Part shown: in pieces, positions 22,146-33,294 of the stretch
Layout: every line of letters starts with the position of its first letter
Numbering within the stretch: the first letter of the stretch is position 1
Assembly (NCBI RefSeq): GCF_902459655.1
Contig: NZ_CABPSB010000010.1
Coordinates: 124,001 to 188,000, forward strand
Length of the DNA stretch: 64,000 nt
Direction: 5' to 3'
From: Pandoraea anhela
Lineage (GTDB): Bacteria > Pseudomonadota > Gammaproteobacteria > Burkholderiales > Burkholderiaceae
Notes under the pieces: model-generated
Seen by the model: only the letters and a program-made list of their open reading frames with translations
The model's database searches: none
Told to the model about the DNA's origin: nothing
Program-made: the position numbers and the translations under genes

Positions 22146-25100
22146 TCAACCATGATCGACCTCCCCGACATCGCTGTGACCGGTCTGGCCGCGCGCGCGC
22201 CAACGCGCCCAGCGCAGACGCAAACGATCGAGATACAGATACACCACAGGCGTCGTGTAAAGCGTGAGCACCTGGCTCACGAGCAAACCGCCCACAATGG
22301 AAATGCCCAGCGGCTGGCGCAACTCCGCGCCGTCGCCCGTGCCCAGCGCAAGGGGAATCGCCCCGAGCATGGCCGCCATCGTCGTCATCATGATCGGACG
22401 GAAGCGCAGCACGCATGCCTGGAAAATGGCCTCGCGCGGCGGCAGATTCTGACGTCGCTCGGCCTCCAGGGCGAAGTCGATCATCATGATCGCGTTCTTC
22501 TTGACGATGCCGATCAGCAGAATCACCCCGATCAACGCGATGATGCTGAACTCGGTATTGAACAGCAGCAATGCCAGCAACGCGCCCACGCCCGCCGACG
22601 GCAATGTCGACAGGATCGTGAGCGGATGGATATAGCTCTCATAAAGCACCCCGAGCACGATATACACCGTGAGCAACGCCGTCAAAATCAGAATCGGCTG
22701 CGACGACAGCGCCGACTGGAACGCCTGCGCCGTGCCCTGGAAGCTCCCCTGCACGGACGTCGGCATACCCAGCCGGCTGACCGCATCGTTGATCGACGCC
22801 TGCGCCTGCGAGAGCGACACCCCGGCCGGCAGGTTGAACGAAATGGTGCTCGCCGCGAACTGTCCCTGATGCGAGACACCCAGCGCCGTGTTGGTGGGAC
22901 GATAACGGGCGAACGCCGAGAGCGGCACCTGCGCGCCCGCCGATGTCACCACGTAGATGTCCTTGAGCGATTCCGGGCTCTGCCACCACCGCGGGGCGAC
23001 TTCCATCACGACTTTGTACTGATTGAGCGGGTTGTAGATGGTCGACACCTGACGCTGGCCGAAGGCGTCGTTCAGCACGTTATCGATCTGACTCATCGTC
23101 AGCCCGAGGCGCGACGCCTGATCGCGATCGATGTCCAGCGTCGTCTGCAAGCCTTTGTCCTGCTGATCGGTGTTGACGTCGGCAAGGTTCGGCAGCCGCG
23201 AAATCGCGTTACGCACCTTGGGCTCCCACTCGCGCAATTGTTGTAGGTCGTCAGCCTGCAACGTGTACTGATACTGCGCGTTGCTCGAGCGCCCGCCGAC
23301 GCGAATGTCCTGCACCGATTGCAGGTAAAGCATCGCGCCGGGTTCCTTCGCCAGCTTGCCCCGCAACCGCGCGATCACCTGATCGGCCGTGAACTTGCGC
23401 TCGCCCAGCGGTTTGAGCGTGACGAACATCGAACCGCCGTTACGGTTCGAGCCGCCGGTAAAACCGGTCACGGTCGCCACATCGGGGTCCGCCTGCACGA
23501 TCTTGATGAAGTCCGCGAGCTTCTTCTCCATCGCCTGAAACGAGATCGCCTGATCGGCCTGAATGAACCCGATCATTCGCCCCGTGTCCTGCTGCGGGAA
23601 AAAGCCTTTCGGCACCACCATGTACAGCCAGACGTTCAGACAGATCGTAGCCAGCAGGATCAGCAGCATGAGCGGCCCGTGACACAGCGCCCATGCCAGC
23701 GAACGTTCGTACTCGCGCAGCATCGCCGCGAACAAGCGTTCGGTCCCGTCACCCATACGGGTCCAGACGGACGGACGCCCGGGCGGCTCCGGCGCGAGCG
23801 GGGCGGTGCCTACAGGTACGCCCGGCGCCGGCTTGCCTTTGAGCAGTCGCGCGCACATCATCGGCGTGGTGGTGAGCGAGACGACCAGCGAGACCAGGAT
23901 GGCCGCCGAGAGCGTGACCGCAAACTCACGGAACAGCCTCCCCACGATACCGCCCATCAGCAGCAATGGAATGAACACCGCCACCAGCGAAATGCTCATC
24001 GACAGCACCGTGAAGCCGACCTCACGTGTGCCCTTGAGCGCCGCAGCGAACGGACTGAGCCCCGCTTCGATATGTCGCGAAATGTTTTCGAGCACGACGA
24101 TGGCATCGTCGACCACGAAGCCGGTCGCGATGGTCAGCGCCATGAGCGACAGGTTATCGAGACTGAAGCCGAACAGATACATGACCCCGAAGGTGCCGAT
24201 CAGCGAGACGGGCACCGCCACGCTTGGAATCAGCGTGGCGCGCCAGTTCCGCAGGAACAGGAAGACGACCATGATCACGAGCGCGATCGAGATCAGCAAC
24301 GTGCGCTCGACCTCCTTGAGCGACGCCCGGATCGTCGGCGTGCGGTCCATCACCACGTCGAGGTTGATCGCCGCCGGAATCGATGCGCGCAGATTCGGCA
24401 GAATCTTGTTGATGCCGTCGACCGTCTCGATGATGTTCGCGCCGGGCTGCGTCGTGATGATCAGCAGCACCGACGGTTTGCCGTTGGCCGAACCGGCATT
24501 GCGCAGGTCCTGAACCGAATCGACCACGTCAGCGATATCGGACAGGCGCACCGGGCGGCCGTCCCGATAGCTCACGATGACCGGCAGGTATTCCCTGGCC
24601 GTCTTCGCCTGATCGTTCGCAAGAATCTGCCAGCGACGGTCGCCGTCTTCGAGCGCCCCCTTCGGACGGTTCGCATTGACGGCCTGAATCGCCGCACGCA
24701 CAGTCTCCAGCGGGATCTGGTACTTGTTGAGCGCCGTCGGGTTGAGTTCGACGCGCACCGCAGGCAGCGAACTGCCGCCCACGGTCACGTCGCCCACGCC
24801 TTCGAGCTGCGAAATCTTCTGTGCGAGGATCGTGGACGCCGCATCGTACATCTGCCCGCGCGTCATGCTCTCGGACGTCAGCGCGATGATCATCACCGGC
24901 GCGCTGGCCGGGTTCACCTTGCGGTAGGTCGGGTTGCTCGGTAGCCCTGTCGGCAACAGACTGCGCGCCGCGTTGATCGCGGCCTGCACGTCGCGTGCAG
25001 CGCCGTTGATATCGCGCGACAGATCGAATTGCAGCGTGATGCGGGTCGAGCCCAGCGAGCTGTTCGACGTCATTTCCGTCACGCCGGCAATCCGCCCGAG

Positions 25101-25310
25101 CGAGCGCTCCAGCGGCGTGGCCACGCTCGCAGCCATCGTTTCCGGACTGGCGCCGGGCAGCGACGCCGACACCGAGATCGTCGGGAAATCGACCTGCGGC
25201 AACGGCGAGACCGGCAGCAGCCCGAAGGCGACGATGCCCGCCAGCGTCACCCCGATGGTGAGCAGAACGGTCGCGACCGAGCGCTTGATGAAGACGGCCG
25301 ACAGGTTCAT
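22146..25310 (-). CDS. mdtC: RND multidrug efflux pump, MdtC/MuxC-like
   Basis: This 1054-residue inner-membrane proton/drug antiporter belongs to the HAE1 RND family. It begins [17 protein letters not shown] and has 12 expected membrane helices with two large periplasmic loops. TM4 carries the paired aspartates in [13 protein letters not shown], which relay protons. The ATG overlaps the stop of the preceding pump by 4 bp (ATGA), so the two pump proteins are probably made in fixed ratio. Such pairs form mixed BBC-type trimers in MdtABC and MuxABC. A strong ribosome binding site near its 3' end belongs to a possible early start of the outer-membrane gene. Confidence 0.95.
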   Translation of the reverse strand: MNLSAVFIKRSVATVLLTIGVTLAGIVAFGLLPVSPLPQVDFPTISVSASLPGASPETMAASVATPLERSLGRIAGVTEMTSNSSLGSTRITLQFDLSRDINGAARDVQAAINAARSLLPTGLPSNPTYRKVNPASAPVMIIALTSESMTRGQMYDAASTILAQKISQLEGVGDVTVGGSSLPAVRVELNPTALNKYQIPLETVRAAIQAVNANRPKGALEDGDRRWQILANDQAKTAREYLPVIVSYRDGRPVRLSDIADVVDSVQDLRNAGSANGKPSVLLIITTQPGANIIETVDGINKILPNLRASIPAAINLDVVMDRTPTIRASLKEVERTLLISIALVIMVVFLFLRNWRATLIPSVAVPVSLIGTFGVMYLFGFSLDNLSLMALTIATGFVVDDAIVVLENISRHIEAGLSPFAAALKGTREVGFTVLSMSISLVAVFIPLLLMGGIVGRLFREFAVTLSAAILVSLVVSLTTTPMMCARLLKGKPAPGVPVGTAPLAPEPPGRPSVWTRMGDGTERLFAAMLREYERSLAWALCHGPLMLLILLATICLNVWLYMVVPKGFFPQQDTGRMIGFIQADQAISFQAMEKKLADFIKIVQADPDVATVTGFTGGSNRNGGSMFVTLKPLGERKFTADQVIARLRGKLAKEPGAMLYLQSVQDIRVGGRSSNAQYQYTLQADDLQQLREWEPKVRNAISRLPNLADVNTDQQDKGLQTTLDIDRDQASRLGLTMSQIDNVLNDAFGQRQVSTIYNPLNQYKVVMEVAPRWWQSPESLKDIYVVTSAGAQVPLSAFARYRPTNTALGVSHQGQFAASTISFNLPAGVSLSQAQASINDAVSRLGMPTSVQGSFQGTAQAFQSALSSQPILILTALLTVYIVLGVLYESYIHPLTILSTLPSAGVGALLALLLFNTEFSIIALIGVILLIGIVKKNAIMMIDFALEAERRQNLPPREAIFQACVLRFRPIMMTTMAAMLGAIPLALGTGDGAELRQPLGISIVGGLLVSQVLTLYTTPVVYLYLDRLRLRWARWRARGQTGHSDVGEVDHG

Positions 25311-28300
25311 CGTACCGGACCGTCCGTCGTGACTGCCGCGCCCGCCGCGCCCGCCCCCCCGCCGCCGGGACCGCCGCGATCGTCGTGATCGCCACCGTGC
25401 GAGGTGTCGTCCGACGGCCCGAAACGCCGTTCACGCCATGCCCTCGCACGCAGCGCCCAGCGATCGAACCACAGATAGATCACCGGCGTGGTGAACAGGG
25501 TCAGCACCTGACTGACCATCAGCCCCCCGACCATGGTGATGCCGAGCGGCTGGCGCAGTTCCGAGCCGACACCCGAGCCGAGCATCAGCGGCAACGCGCC
25601 CAGCACGGCGGCCATCGTCGTCATCAGAATCGGGCGGAAACGCAACAGGCATGCCTGATAAATGGCCTCGCGCGGCGCCATGCCGTGCTCGCGCTCGGCT
25701 TCGAGCGCGAAATCGATCATCATGATCGCGTTTTTCTTCACGATACCGATCAGCAGAATGATGCCGATGATGGCAATGATGCTGATGTCGTTGCCCGAGA
25801 CCATGAGCGCGAGCAGCGCGCCCACCCCGGCGGAGGGCAGCGTCGACAGAATCGTGATCGGGTGGATGTAGCTCTCGTAGAGCACGCCCAGTACGATGTA
25901 CATCGTGACGACCGCCGCCAGGATCAGCCACAGCGTGTTCGAGAGCGACGCCTGGAAAGCTTGCGCCGCCCCCTGGAACGTCGTCTGCGTGCTCACCGGC
26001 AGGCCGATGGACTTTTCCGCCTCCGTGATCGCCTTCACGGCATCGCCGAGCGACGCGCCCTTGGCGAGATTGAACGAGATCGTCGCGGCCGGGAACTGCG
26101 CCTGATGGTTGATGGCCAGCGGCGTCGGCTTTTCGACGATCTTCGCGAACGACGTGAGCGGCACCTGCACCCCGGACGTCGAGGCGACGTAGATGCCCTT
26201 GAGGGCGTCCGGCCCACGCTGAAAGTCGTCGGCCACCTCGAGCACCACGCGGTATTGCGAGGCCTGCGTATAGATCGTGGAGATCAGTCGCTGCCCGAAA
26301 GCGCTGTACAGCGTTTGATCGACGGCTGCCGGCGTGACCCCCAGGCGGCTCGCCGTATCGCGATCGATATCCACGTAGGCTTGCAGGCCGTTGACTTGCA
26401 AATCGCTCGTAACATCCGCCAATTGCGGCACATGTTGCAGCTTCTCGACCAGCTTCGGCACCCACACGCCCAGCGTATCTAGACTCGGATCCTGAAGCGT
26501 GAACTGATACTGCGTGCGGCTGATGCGATCTTCGATCGTCAGATCCTGCACCGGCTGCATGTAGAGCGCGATACCGGGCACCTTGGCGACTTCGGGCTGA
26601 ATGCGACGGATGACCTCCGACGCATCGAGCCCGCGCGTTTCCTTGTCTTTCAGGTTGATGAGCAGACGCCCGCTATTGAGCGTGGCGTTCACGCCGTCCA
26701 CCCCGATGAACGAGGACACCGACTGCACCGCCGGATCCTTGAGCACGGCGGCGACGAGCGCTTGCTGACGCTCGCCCATGGCGGCGAACGAAATGGATTG
26801 CGGCGCTTCGGAAATGCCCTGAATCACCCCCGTATCCTGCACCGGGAAGAAGCCCTTCGGCACCCACATATACAGCAGCACGGTCAGCACCAGCGTGCCG
26901 AGGGCGACGAGCAGCGTGGCCGGCTGACGATCGAGCACCCATGTCAGCCACTCGCCGTACTTCGCGATGATGCGATCGAACATCGCGCCCGTCTTGCGAT
27001 AGAACTTGCCCTGCTTCTCCTCCGGCACGTGACGCAGCAGCTTGGCGCACATCATCGGCGTGAGCGTCAGCGAGACGACTGCGGAAATCAGGATCGACAC
27101 CGCCAGCGTGATGGCGAACTCGCGGAACAGCCGCCCGACCACGTCGCCCATGAACAGCAACGGGATCAGCACGGCGATCAGCGAGAACGTGAGCGAAATG
27201 ATCGTGAAACCGATTTGTTCCGCGCCCTTGAGCGCCGCCTGCAAGGGTTTCTCGCCCTGCTCCATGTAGCGGGCGATGTTCTCGATCATCACGATGGCGT
27301 CGTCGACCACGAAGCCGGTCGCGATGGTCAGCGCCATGAGCGTGAGGTTGTTGATCGAGAAACCGGAGAGATACATGACACCGAACGTGCCCACGAGCGA
27401 GAGCGGCACCGCCACGCTCGGGATGATGGTCGCCGAGACGTTGCGCAGGAACAGGAAGATGACCATCACCACGAGCGCGACGGCCAGAATCAGTTCGAAC
27501 TGCACGTCGGAGACGGACGCGCGGATCGTCGTGGTGCGGTCGGTAAGCACCTGCATGTCGATGCTGCCCGGCAGCGCCGCCTGCAACTGCGGCAACAACG
27601 CCTTGACCTTGTTGACGGTCTCGATCACGTTCGCGCCCGGCTGGCGCTGCACGTTGAGCACGATCGCCGGCGTGGTGTCGGCCCAGGCGGCGAGCTTGGT
27701 ATTTTCCGCGCCGTCGATCACGTCGGCGATGTCGGACAGCCGGATCGGCCCCCCATTCTTATAAGCGATCACCAGGTTGCGGTACTCGTCCGCCGACGCC
27801 AGCTGATCGTTGGCATCGATCGTCGACGCGCGCAGCGGACCGTCGAAACTCCCCTTGGCCTGATTCACGTTGGCCGCCGCGATGGACGTGCGAACGTCTT
27901 CGATATTCAGTCCGTAAGACGTGATGGCACGTGGATTGACCTGAATACGCACGGCCGGACGCTGCCCCCCCGAGATACTGACCAGCCCGATGCCCGGCAA
28001 CTGCGAGATTTTCTGCGCCACGCGCGTGTCGACCAGATCCTGAAGCTTCGGCAGCGGCATGGTCTTCGACATGATCGCCAGCGTCAGAATCGGGGTGTCC
28101 GCCGGGTTGACCTTGTTGTAGATCGGCGGCATCGGCAGATCGCTCGGCAACAGGTTGCTGGCGCTGTTGATGGCGGCCTGCACCTCCTGCTCGGCGACAT
28201 CGAGCCCGAGATCGAGCGAGAACCGTAACGTGATCACCGACGCGCCGCCCGAACTGGTCGACGACATCTGATTGAGCCCTGGCATTTGCCCGAACTGACG

Positions 28301-28504
28301 CTCCAGCGGAGCCGTTACCGAAGAGGTCATCACATCCGGGCTGGCACCCGGATACAGCGTGACCACCTGAATGGTCGGATAGTCGACTTCCGGCAGTGCC
28401 GAGAGCGGCAGCAGCCGATAGGCGACGAAACCGGCAAGCAGGATCGCCAGCATCAGCAACGATGTGGCGACCGGTCGGAGAATAAACTGACGGGACGGAT
28501 TCAT
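25307..28504 (-). CDS. mdtB: RND multidrug efflux pump, MdtB/MuxB-like
   Basis: This 1065-residue RND pump is paralogous to the following gene. The N-terminus [18 protein letters not shown] is typical of MdtB/MuxB. TM4 contains [13 protein letters not shown] with the proton-relay aspartates, and the C-terminal domain repeats the family motifs ([19 protein letters not shown]). It starts 136 bp after the adaptor gene, the largest gap in the operon, and ends in an ATGA overlap with the MdtC-like gene. The end has a Gly/Ala-rich hydrophilic tail ([14 protein letters not shown]). Substrates cannot be told from sequence; novobiocin, bile salts and similar amphiphiles are known for the family. Confidence 0.95.
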   Translation of the reverse strand: MNPSRQFILRPVATSLLMLAILLAGFVAYRLLPLSALPEVDYPTIQVVTLYPGASPDVMTSSVTAPLERQFGQMPGLNQMSSTSSGGASVITLRFSLDLGLDVAEQEVQAAINSASNLLPSDLPMPPIYNKVNPADTPILTLAIMSKTMPLPKLQDLVDTRVAQKISQLPGIGLVSISGGQRPAVRIQVNPRAITSYGLNIEDVRTSIAAANVNQAKGSFDGPLRASTIDANDQLASADEYRNLVIAYKNGGPIRLSDIADVIDGAENTKLAAWADTTPAIVLNVQRQPGANVIETVNKVKALLPQLQAALPGSIDMQVLTDRTTTIRASVSDVQFELILAVALVVMVIFLFLRNVSATIIPSVAVPLSLVGTFGVMYLSGFSINNLTLMALTIATGFVVDDAIVMIENIARYMEQGEKPLQAALKGAEQIGFTIISLTFSLIAVLIPLLFMGDVVGRLFREFAITLAVSILISAVVSLTLTPMMCAKLLRHVPEEKQGKFYRKTGAMFDRIIAKYGEWLTWVLDRQPATLLVALGTLVLTVLLYMWVPKGFFPVQDTGVIQGISEAPQSISFAAMGERQQALVAAVLKDPAVQSVSSFIGVDGVNATLNSGRLLINLKDKETRGLDASEVIRRIQPEVAKVPGIALYMQPVQDLTIEDRISRTQYQFTLQDPSLDTLGVWVPKLVEKLQHVPQLADVTSDLQVNGLQAYVDIDRDTASRLGVTPAAVDQTLYSAFGQRLISTIYTQASQYRVVLEVADDFQRGPDALKGIYVASTSGVQVPLTSFAKIVEKPTPLAINHQAQFPAATISFNLAKGASLGDAVKAITEAEKSIGLPVSTQTTFQGAAQAFQASLSNTLWLILAAVVTMYIVLGVLYESYIHPITILSTLPSAGVGALLALMVSGNDISIIAIIGIILLIGIVKKNAIMMIDFALEAEREHGMAPREAIYQACLLRFRPILMTTMAAVLGALPLMLGSGVGSELRQPLGITMVGGLMVSQVLTLFTTPVIYLWFDRWALRARAWRERRFGPSDDTSHGGDHDDRGGPGGGGAGAAGAAVTTDGPVR

Positions 28505-28640
28505 TGGCTACGTCGAAAGGCGTCTCTTGAGGGCGTGGCGATGCGTGAGCGCAAATGTGAGCGTGAGCGCGGGGCGATGGCGAGATCCGGGACACGCGCG
28601 AGCATGAGCCGACGATGCGCACGCATGCCCGGGAACACCG

Positions 28641-30014
28641 TTATTGCGCCTGACGGCGATGCGCGCCGCCGCTGCCGTTGCCGTTGCCGTTGCGTTTCTC
28701 GCCCGGCGCGCGCGGCGCAACAGCGGCCGCACGGCTCTCGGCCGTGATCACTTCGACCTTGGCCCCGTCACGCAGCTTGTCCATGCCGTCGATCACAAGC
28801 TTCTCCCCCGGTTCGATACCGGACTCCACGGCAATATAAGTGCCGTCGGTCGGCCCGACCTTCACCGTCTTGAGCTTGACCGTCTGATCCGGCTGCACGG
28901 TATATACGAAGCTGCCTTGCGTGCCGCGCTGCACGGCGGCGCTCGGAATCAGCGTCGCGCCATTAAGCGTGTCGACCAGCATCTTCACGTTGACGAACTG
29001 GTTCGGGAACAACATGCCGTCCGCGTTGGCGAACTCGGCCTTGAGCTTGACGGTGCCCGTCGTCGTGTCGATCTGGTTGTCGATGGAGGCGAGCTTGCCC
29101 TGCGCCAGCCGGATCTTGCCCGCGCGGTCGAAGGCTTCGACCGGCAGCGTCTGCCCGCCGCGCACGCGCTTCACGACCTTCGGCAGGTTGTCTTCGGGAA
29201 TCGTGTACACCACCGTGATCGGCGTGACCTCGTTGATGATGACGATTCCGTTGGTGTCGGACGCATGAATGATGTTGCCCGGATCGACCTGGCGCAGGCC
29301 GGCGAGGCCCGACACCGGTGCCGTCACGCTCGCATAAGTCAGTTGCAGACGGGCGTTGTCGAGCTGCCCCTGATCGGACTTGACTGTCCCTTCGTACTGC
29401 TTGACGAGTGCGCGCTGCGTATCGACCGTCTGTGTGGCGATCGAATCCTGCTTGAGCAACGTTTCGTAACGGGCGAGGTCGAGTTGAGCGTTTTTGAGCA
29501 ACGCCTGATCGCGCGCAAGTTGACCTTCCATTTGCGTGACCTGCACCTGGAACGGACGCGGATCGATCTCGGCGAGCAATTGCCCGGCTTTGACGAGATC
29601 GCCCTCCTTGAAATGCACCTTCATGAGTTGCCCGTCCACCCGCGAATGCACGGTGACGCTACGCGTCGGCGTGACGGTGCCCAGCCCATTGAGGAATACC
29701 GGCAGATCCCCGGTTTTCGCCTCAACGGCGGTGACCGGCGTGGCCGGCGCGCCGGCTCCGGGCATGCCGCCCGGGGGGCCGCCACGGCGCCCGCCCGCCT
29801 GCGCCGGACCCTGCGCGTTTTGCGAGTGCAGACGGTAGTAGACGCCCCCGGCGATGAGCACGACGATCAACCCGATCACGCCCGGCACGAGCCAGCGGCG
29901 CGTGCGCGACGGCGCGGGAGATGTCGAAACCGGTGGTGTCGGCGGCGTCTGCGGTGCAGGCGAACGCTCAGAACCGTTCGGTTTGTCGGAACCGTGGGGA
30001 CCGTGCTCGGTCAT
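28641..30014 (-). CDS. mdtA: RND periplasmic adaptor, MdtA/MuxA-like
   Basis: This 457-residue membrane-fusion protein is the first gene of the four-gene efflux operon. A Pro/Ser-rich cytoplasmic leader (about 1-38) precedes one membrane anchor (about 41-62). The lipoyl/barrel-sandwich halves (VTPTRSVTVHSRVDGQL; ASVTAPVSGLAGLRQVDPG) flank a coiled-coil hairpin, and a beta-barrel and membrane-proximal domain follow. The C-terminus is basic and Gly/Asn-rich (GNGNGSGG). The ATG follows GAGGAAG. The 580-bp region upstream is shared with the divergent two-component pair and contains matching inverted repeats. Confidence 0.94.
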   Translation of the reverse strand: MTEHGPHGSDKPNGSERSPAPQTPPTPPVSTSPAPSRTRRWLVPGVIGLIVVLIAGGVYYRLHSQNAQGPAQAGGRRGGPPGGMPGAGAPATPVTAVEAKTGDLPVFLNGLGTVTPTRSVTVHSRVDGQLMKVHFKEGDLVKAGQLLAEIDPRPFQVQVTQMEGQLARDQALLKNAQLDLARYETLLKQDSIATQTVDTQRALVKQYEGTVKSDQGQLDNARLQLTYASVTAPVSGLAGLRQVDPGNIIHASDTNGIVIINEVTPITVVYTIPEDNLPKVVKRVRGGQTLPVEAFDRAGKIRLAQGKLASIDNQIDTTTGTVKLKAEFANADGMLFPNQFVNVKMLVDTLNGATLIPSAAVQRGTQGSFVYTVQPDQTVKLKTVKVGPTDGTYIAVESGIEPGEKLVIDGMDKLRDGAKVEVITAESRAAAVAPRAPGEKRNGNGNGSGGAHRRQAQ

Positions 30015-30168
30015 GACTTCCTCGTAACAACGGAGTAGTTAGCGGATTCGTCCGATACGGACGACGTTCTTTTTTAGCGAATTGCTGCGGCGCGACAAAC
30101 CGCCCGACAGGGCCAAAACGCCCGAGCGGCGGCACACGCGTCACTGGCTGACCAGCATAGCAGACGGC

Positions 30169-30198
30169 TGTAACAGCTCAATGGGATCGCCTGTTACA
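30169..30198. promoter_or_regulatory. Inverted repeat upstream of the efflux operon
   Basis: TGTAACAG at 30169-30176 and CTGTTACA at 30191-30198 are exact reverse complements separated by 14 bp. The site lies about 155-185 bp upstream of the adaptor start codon. The half-site contains GTTACA and is echoed upstream of the divergent regulator gene, so it is a plausible binding site for that OmpR-type regulator. This is inferred from position and symmetry. The rest of the 30015-30594 gap holds no credible gene. Confidence 0.6.
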
Positions 30199-30525
30199 AC
30201 AGCTTTCGCTGTATTGGGTCTCGGAAATATCCGATGCTGCTGAAAGACCCGGCGTCTTCGCGATGGTTCGCAAGTGGCGTCGGATCGCTGCTGCCGGGAC
30301 GGTGTAGCGCCTTACGACGCCTTGCCGTGCAGTGCCTTGCCGCAGCATTCCCATGACGTAAGACGTGCATTCGGGCGTGCGGCTGGGTGTGCGACAGACG
30401 CCCTGACAACGCCGCCGATAACGACCTATCGACGATCACGCAGGGCATCTGATTAAGAGACCGAAGCTTACGTGACGCGAACGAATTTCGTGCGTTATCG
30501 AAGCTGGCTCTATTATTACGCAACG

Positions 30526-30547
30526 TTACAGGCGAGCAAGACTGTAA
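30526..30547. promoter_or_regulatory. Inverted repeat upstream of the response-regulator gene
   Basis: TTACAG at 30526-30531 and CTGTAA at 30542-30547 are exact reverse complements separated by 10 bp. They lie 48-70 bp before the regulator ATG, where a promoter is expected. The left half, extended by one base, is GTTACA, matching the sites near the divergent efflux operon. Autoregulation by the OmpR-type regulator would explain it. Confidence 0.55.
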
Positions 30548-30594
30548 TTTCCGGAAACAAAACACGTGCAAAGCCGCGCAGGGAGGCCACTATC

Positions 30595-31341
30595 ATGACG
30601 ACACAACCTGTCCGAACGAATATGAAGATTCTTGTTGTCGACGACGATCCCGATTTACGTGACCTCCTGCGCGAGTATTTGAGCCGCCACGGCTTCTCCG
30701 TCGCAGTGATGCACGACGGCGAAGGGCTGGCCGCGCGCCTCGAGCGCGAGCGTCCCGCCCTGATCGTGCTCGACCTCATGATGCCCAAGGTCGACGGCCT
30801 CACCGCCCTGCGCGACCTGCGCGCCCGCAACGACGACGTGCCGGTGATTCTGCTCACCGCGCGCAGCGACGAGATCGACCGCATCGTGGGACTCGAAATC
30901 GGCGCCGACGACTATCTCGGCAAACCGTTCAGCCCGCGCGAATTGCTCGCCCGCATCAATGCCGTGCTGCGCCGCCGCAAGACGCCCGACGCGGCCGTGC
31001 CCGAGCAACGTGAAAACTATGCGTTCGGCCCGTTCATGCTCGATTTTCGCAGCCGCACGCTCACCCGCGACTCGCAGTTGCTGACCCTCTCGGACGGCGA
31101 ATACGGCTTGTTGCGCCTGCTGGTGAACCACGCCATGCAGGTGCTTTCGCGCGAACGCATCATCGAACTGCTTTACGGCGCCGACAGCGACGTCAACGAC
31201 CGCGGCATCGACGTGCAGATCTGGCGCCTGCGCCGGCTGCTCGACGAAGACGCACAAAGCCCGCGCTTCATCCAGACCGTGCGCGGACGTGGATATATCT
31301 TCGTTCCCGACGGCCAGCGCGCCGACATGGCGACCGGTTGA
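30595..31341 (+). CDS. OmpR/PhoB-family response regulator
   Basis: This 248-residue DNA-binding regulator has a receiver domain (about 12-125; acidic residues D16-D18, phospho-acceptor D60 in IVLDLMMPKVDG, Lys in GKPFSPREL). A winged-helix Trans_reg_C domain follows (about 145-240; VLSRERIIELLYG ... IDVQIWRLRRLLDED ... TVRGRGYIFVP). The ATG at 30595 follows GGGAGG; a second ATG at codon 10 is possible. It is paired with the kinase 79 bp downstream and divergent from the RND operon, which it may control. Inverted repeats upstream of both genes support that. Confidence 0.95.
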   Translation: MTTQPVRTNMKILVVDDDPDLRDLLREYLSRHGFSVAVMHDGEGLAARLERERPALIVLDLMMPKVDGLTALRDLRARNDDVPVILLTARSDEIDRIVGLEIGADDYLGKPFSPRELLARINAVLRRRKTPDAAVPEQRENYAFGPFMLDFRSRTLTRDSQLLTLSDGEYGLLRLLVNHAMQVLSRERIIELLYGADSDVNDRGIDVQIWRLRRLLDEDAQSPRFIQTVRGRGYIFVPDGQRADMATG

Positions 31342-31420
31342 TGCGCCGGTCTGACAAGGACTCCGGCATGCAGCCGATTTTGTTTTCGTTACCTTTGACG
31401 GCCGACATGCGGAGCCCTGC

Positions 31421-32695
31421 ATGAAAGGCCGTTTCGACACCCTGTTCGGACGGCTCGCGGTGCTCATCATCGCGGCGCTGGTCATCAGTCACTTCTCTTA
31501 CCTCACGATCCTTCGCAGCGATCACGACGATACGCGCGTGCAGAACGCTGCCGAGCAGATGGCCTTCATCATCAAGGCCGCATCGGAGGTGCATGACGGC
31601 AATTCGAACCTCACCTTGCCCGACCTCGTGCAGGTCGTGCCCGTCTCATTCGCCCATGGCGATGTCTTCGAGCCGGCGAGCAAGAATGCGCGTCTGACAA
31701 CCGAACTCGCCCGCCGCCTGCCCGCCGGCACGCAATTGCGCGTGGAGCGTACGCCGCCGCCGCGCATCTGGGCCCGCCTGCCGGGGCGCGATTACTGGAT
31801 CGCCACGCCGGTGCTGTCCGTGCGTAATCCGCCGGGGACCGCGACGATCCTGCCGGGTCTGGCGGCCGTACTGGGCATTACCGTCATCTTCGCGCTGTTC
31901 GCGGCGTGGCAGTTGCAGCGTCCCGTGCGGGACATGGCCGCTGCGGCCGAGCAACTGGCAACGCATCGCCTTCGAACGCAGGTCAGGGAGCGCGGCCCGC
32001 TGGAGCTGCGGCAGTTGACGGAGCGTTTCAATCGCATGAGCCAGGACATCGTGCAGACCGATCGCGAGCGCAACACGATGCTCGCCGGCATCGCCCACGA
32101 TCTGAAGACGCCACTGGCGCGCCTGCGACTGCGCGCCGAGATGCTGGACGACGTGCAGATGAGCGAAGGCATCACGCGCGATGCCGAATCGATGACCCGT
32201 ATCGTCGATCAGTTCCTGCTGTTCGCCCGGGGCGTTGAAGTGGATAGCGCCGCGTCCCCCGTCGAAGCCCGCCTTCCGGCGCTCGCCGCGCCGTTCCTCG
32301 ATCAGGGCTACACCGTCGAACTGGATCTCCAGGCCGGGCCGGGGTTCAAGCTGCGCCAGACGTATCTCGAACGCATCGTGAACAATCTCCTCGATAACGC
32401 CGTGACCTACGGGCGCGCGCCGCTGGCCATCCGAACCTCGCAGGACGCGAGCGGTTGGCGCCTGGTGGTCGAAGACAGCGGTCCGGGGATCCCCAACGAA
32501 GACATCAATCGCATCGTGCGCCCCTTCGTGCGCCTCGATCCGGCCCGCGGCGGCAACGCACATTGCGGACTGGGGCTGGCGATCGTCGACAAGCTCACCC
32601 AGCAATTGGGAGGACGCGTATCGTTTGCCAACCGCCCGAGCGGCGGCTTGCAGGTCACGCTGATGTTCCCGCCTGACGATCCCGGCGCCGAGTAA
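31421..32695 (+). CDS. Sensor histidine kinase partner of the OmpR-type regulator
   Basis: This 424-residue inner-membrane kinase has TM1 (about 10-30), a periplasmic sensor region of about 110 residues without a recognised fold, and TM2 (about 142-163). A HAMP linker, a HisKA domain with phospho-acceptor H226 (GIAHDLKTPLARLRLR) and an HATPase domain with N-box NNLLDNAVTYG and G-boxes DSGPGIP and GLGLAI follow. The ATG follows CGGAG. It shares architecture and many phrases with the second kinase of the window (61.8-63.1 kb), so the two systems look like distant paralogues. A terminator follows 75 bp after the stop. Confidence 0.95.
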   Translation: MKGRFDTLFGRLAVLIIAALVISHFSYLTILRSDHDDTRVQNAAEQMAFIIKAASEVHDGNSNLTLPDLVQVVPVSFAHGDVFEPASKNARLTTELARRLPAGTQLRVERTPPPRIWARLPGRDYWIATPVLSVRNPPGTATILPGLAAVLGITVIFALFAAWQLQRPVRDMAAAAEQLATHRLRTQVRERGPLELRQLTERFNRMSQDIVQTDRERNTMLAGIAHDLKTPLARLRLRAEMLDDVQMSEGITRDAESMTRIVDQFLLFARGVEVDSAASPVEARLPALAAPFLDQGYTVELDLQAGPGFKLRQTYLERIVNNLLDNAVTYGRAPLAIRTSQDASGWRLVVEDSGPGIPNEDINRIVRPFVRLDPARGGNAHCGLGLAIVDKLTQQLGGRVSFANRPSGGLQVTLMFPPDDPGAE

Positions 32696-32769
32696 AACCG
32701 TACGCGGTAAGGGATGACGCGGCAGCCGCAATTCACGGTCTCGCCCAGCCGGAATTCTCCCCCAATGAA

Positions 32770-32803
32770 AAAACCCGCCGTCGATAAACGAACGGCGGGT
32801 TTT
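32770..32803. terminator. Intrinsic terminator after the kinase gene
   Basis: AAAACCCGCCGT at 32770-32781 pairs perfectly with ACGGCGGGTTTT at 32792-32803 across a 10-base loop. It has T-rich ends on both strands, so it can serve the kinase transcript and the leftward H-NS-like gene. Confidence 0.9.
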
Positions 32804-33003
32804 GACTTTTACGGCACTGCATCACATCAAGCCACAGCCAGGCGATCCGGGTTGGGGGGACAAAGCGACTACTGGGCTGCGCTTTACTGCTCTCAGGGAC
32901 ACGTAGAGATGGCAAGACGCTGTGCGGATGAGGCACAGCGATGTCTGCTCCCCGACCTCCCTGGCATGTGACCGGCAATGCCAGTCCGGCAGATGCCGGC
33001 GAA

Positions 33004-33294
33004 TTACTTGATCAGGAACTTCTCTTTATTCTTCCCAACCCACTTCGGCGCGCGGCCGCGACCCGACCACGTTTCGCCGGTCGCCGGATTCATGTACTTG
33101 GGCGCAATTTGCGCGCGAACGGCACGGCGACGGCCGTCGGTCGTGGCAAGCCCCAGATCCTTTGCGGTCAGTTCGTATTCCTGGATCTTCTGTTTGACCT
33201 GAGCAATGACCTCCGCCACTTCACGGGCGCGAGCCTCTTCGATCTGCTTCTCGATTTTGTCGCGTTGCGCGACGAGTTCCTTATAGCTTGCCAT
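33004..33294 (-). CDS. H-NS family nucleoid protein (Bv3F/HvrA type)
   Basis: This 96-residue protein has a short N-terminal coiled-coil oligomerisation helix (about 1-45, rich in Lys/Glu) and the C-terminal H-NS DNA-binding segment GETWSGRGRAPKWV (about 74-87). The family binds and silences AT-rich DNA. The ATG follows AAGGA. The gene sits next to the most AT-rich stretch of the window (33.3-34.2 kb), which could hold its own control sites or be a silencing target. Burkholderiaceae usually carry several such paralogues, so a housekeeping role cannot be assigned. Confidence 0.95.
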   Translation of the reverse strand: MASYKELVAQRDKIEKQIEEARAREVAEVIAQVKQKIQEYELTAKDLGLATTDGRRRAVRAQIAPKYMNPATGETWSGRGRAPKWVGKNKEKFLIK

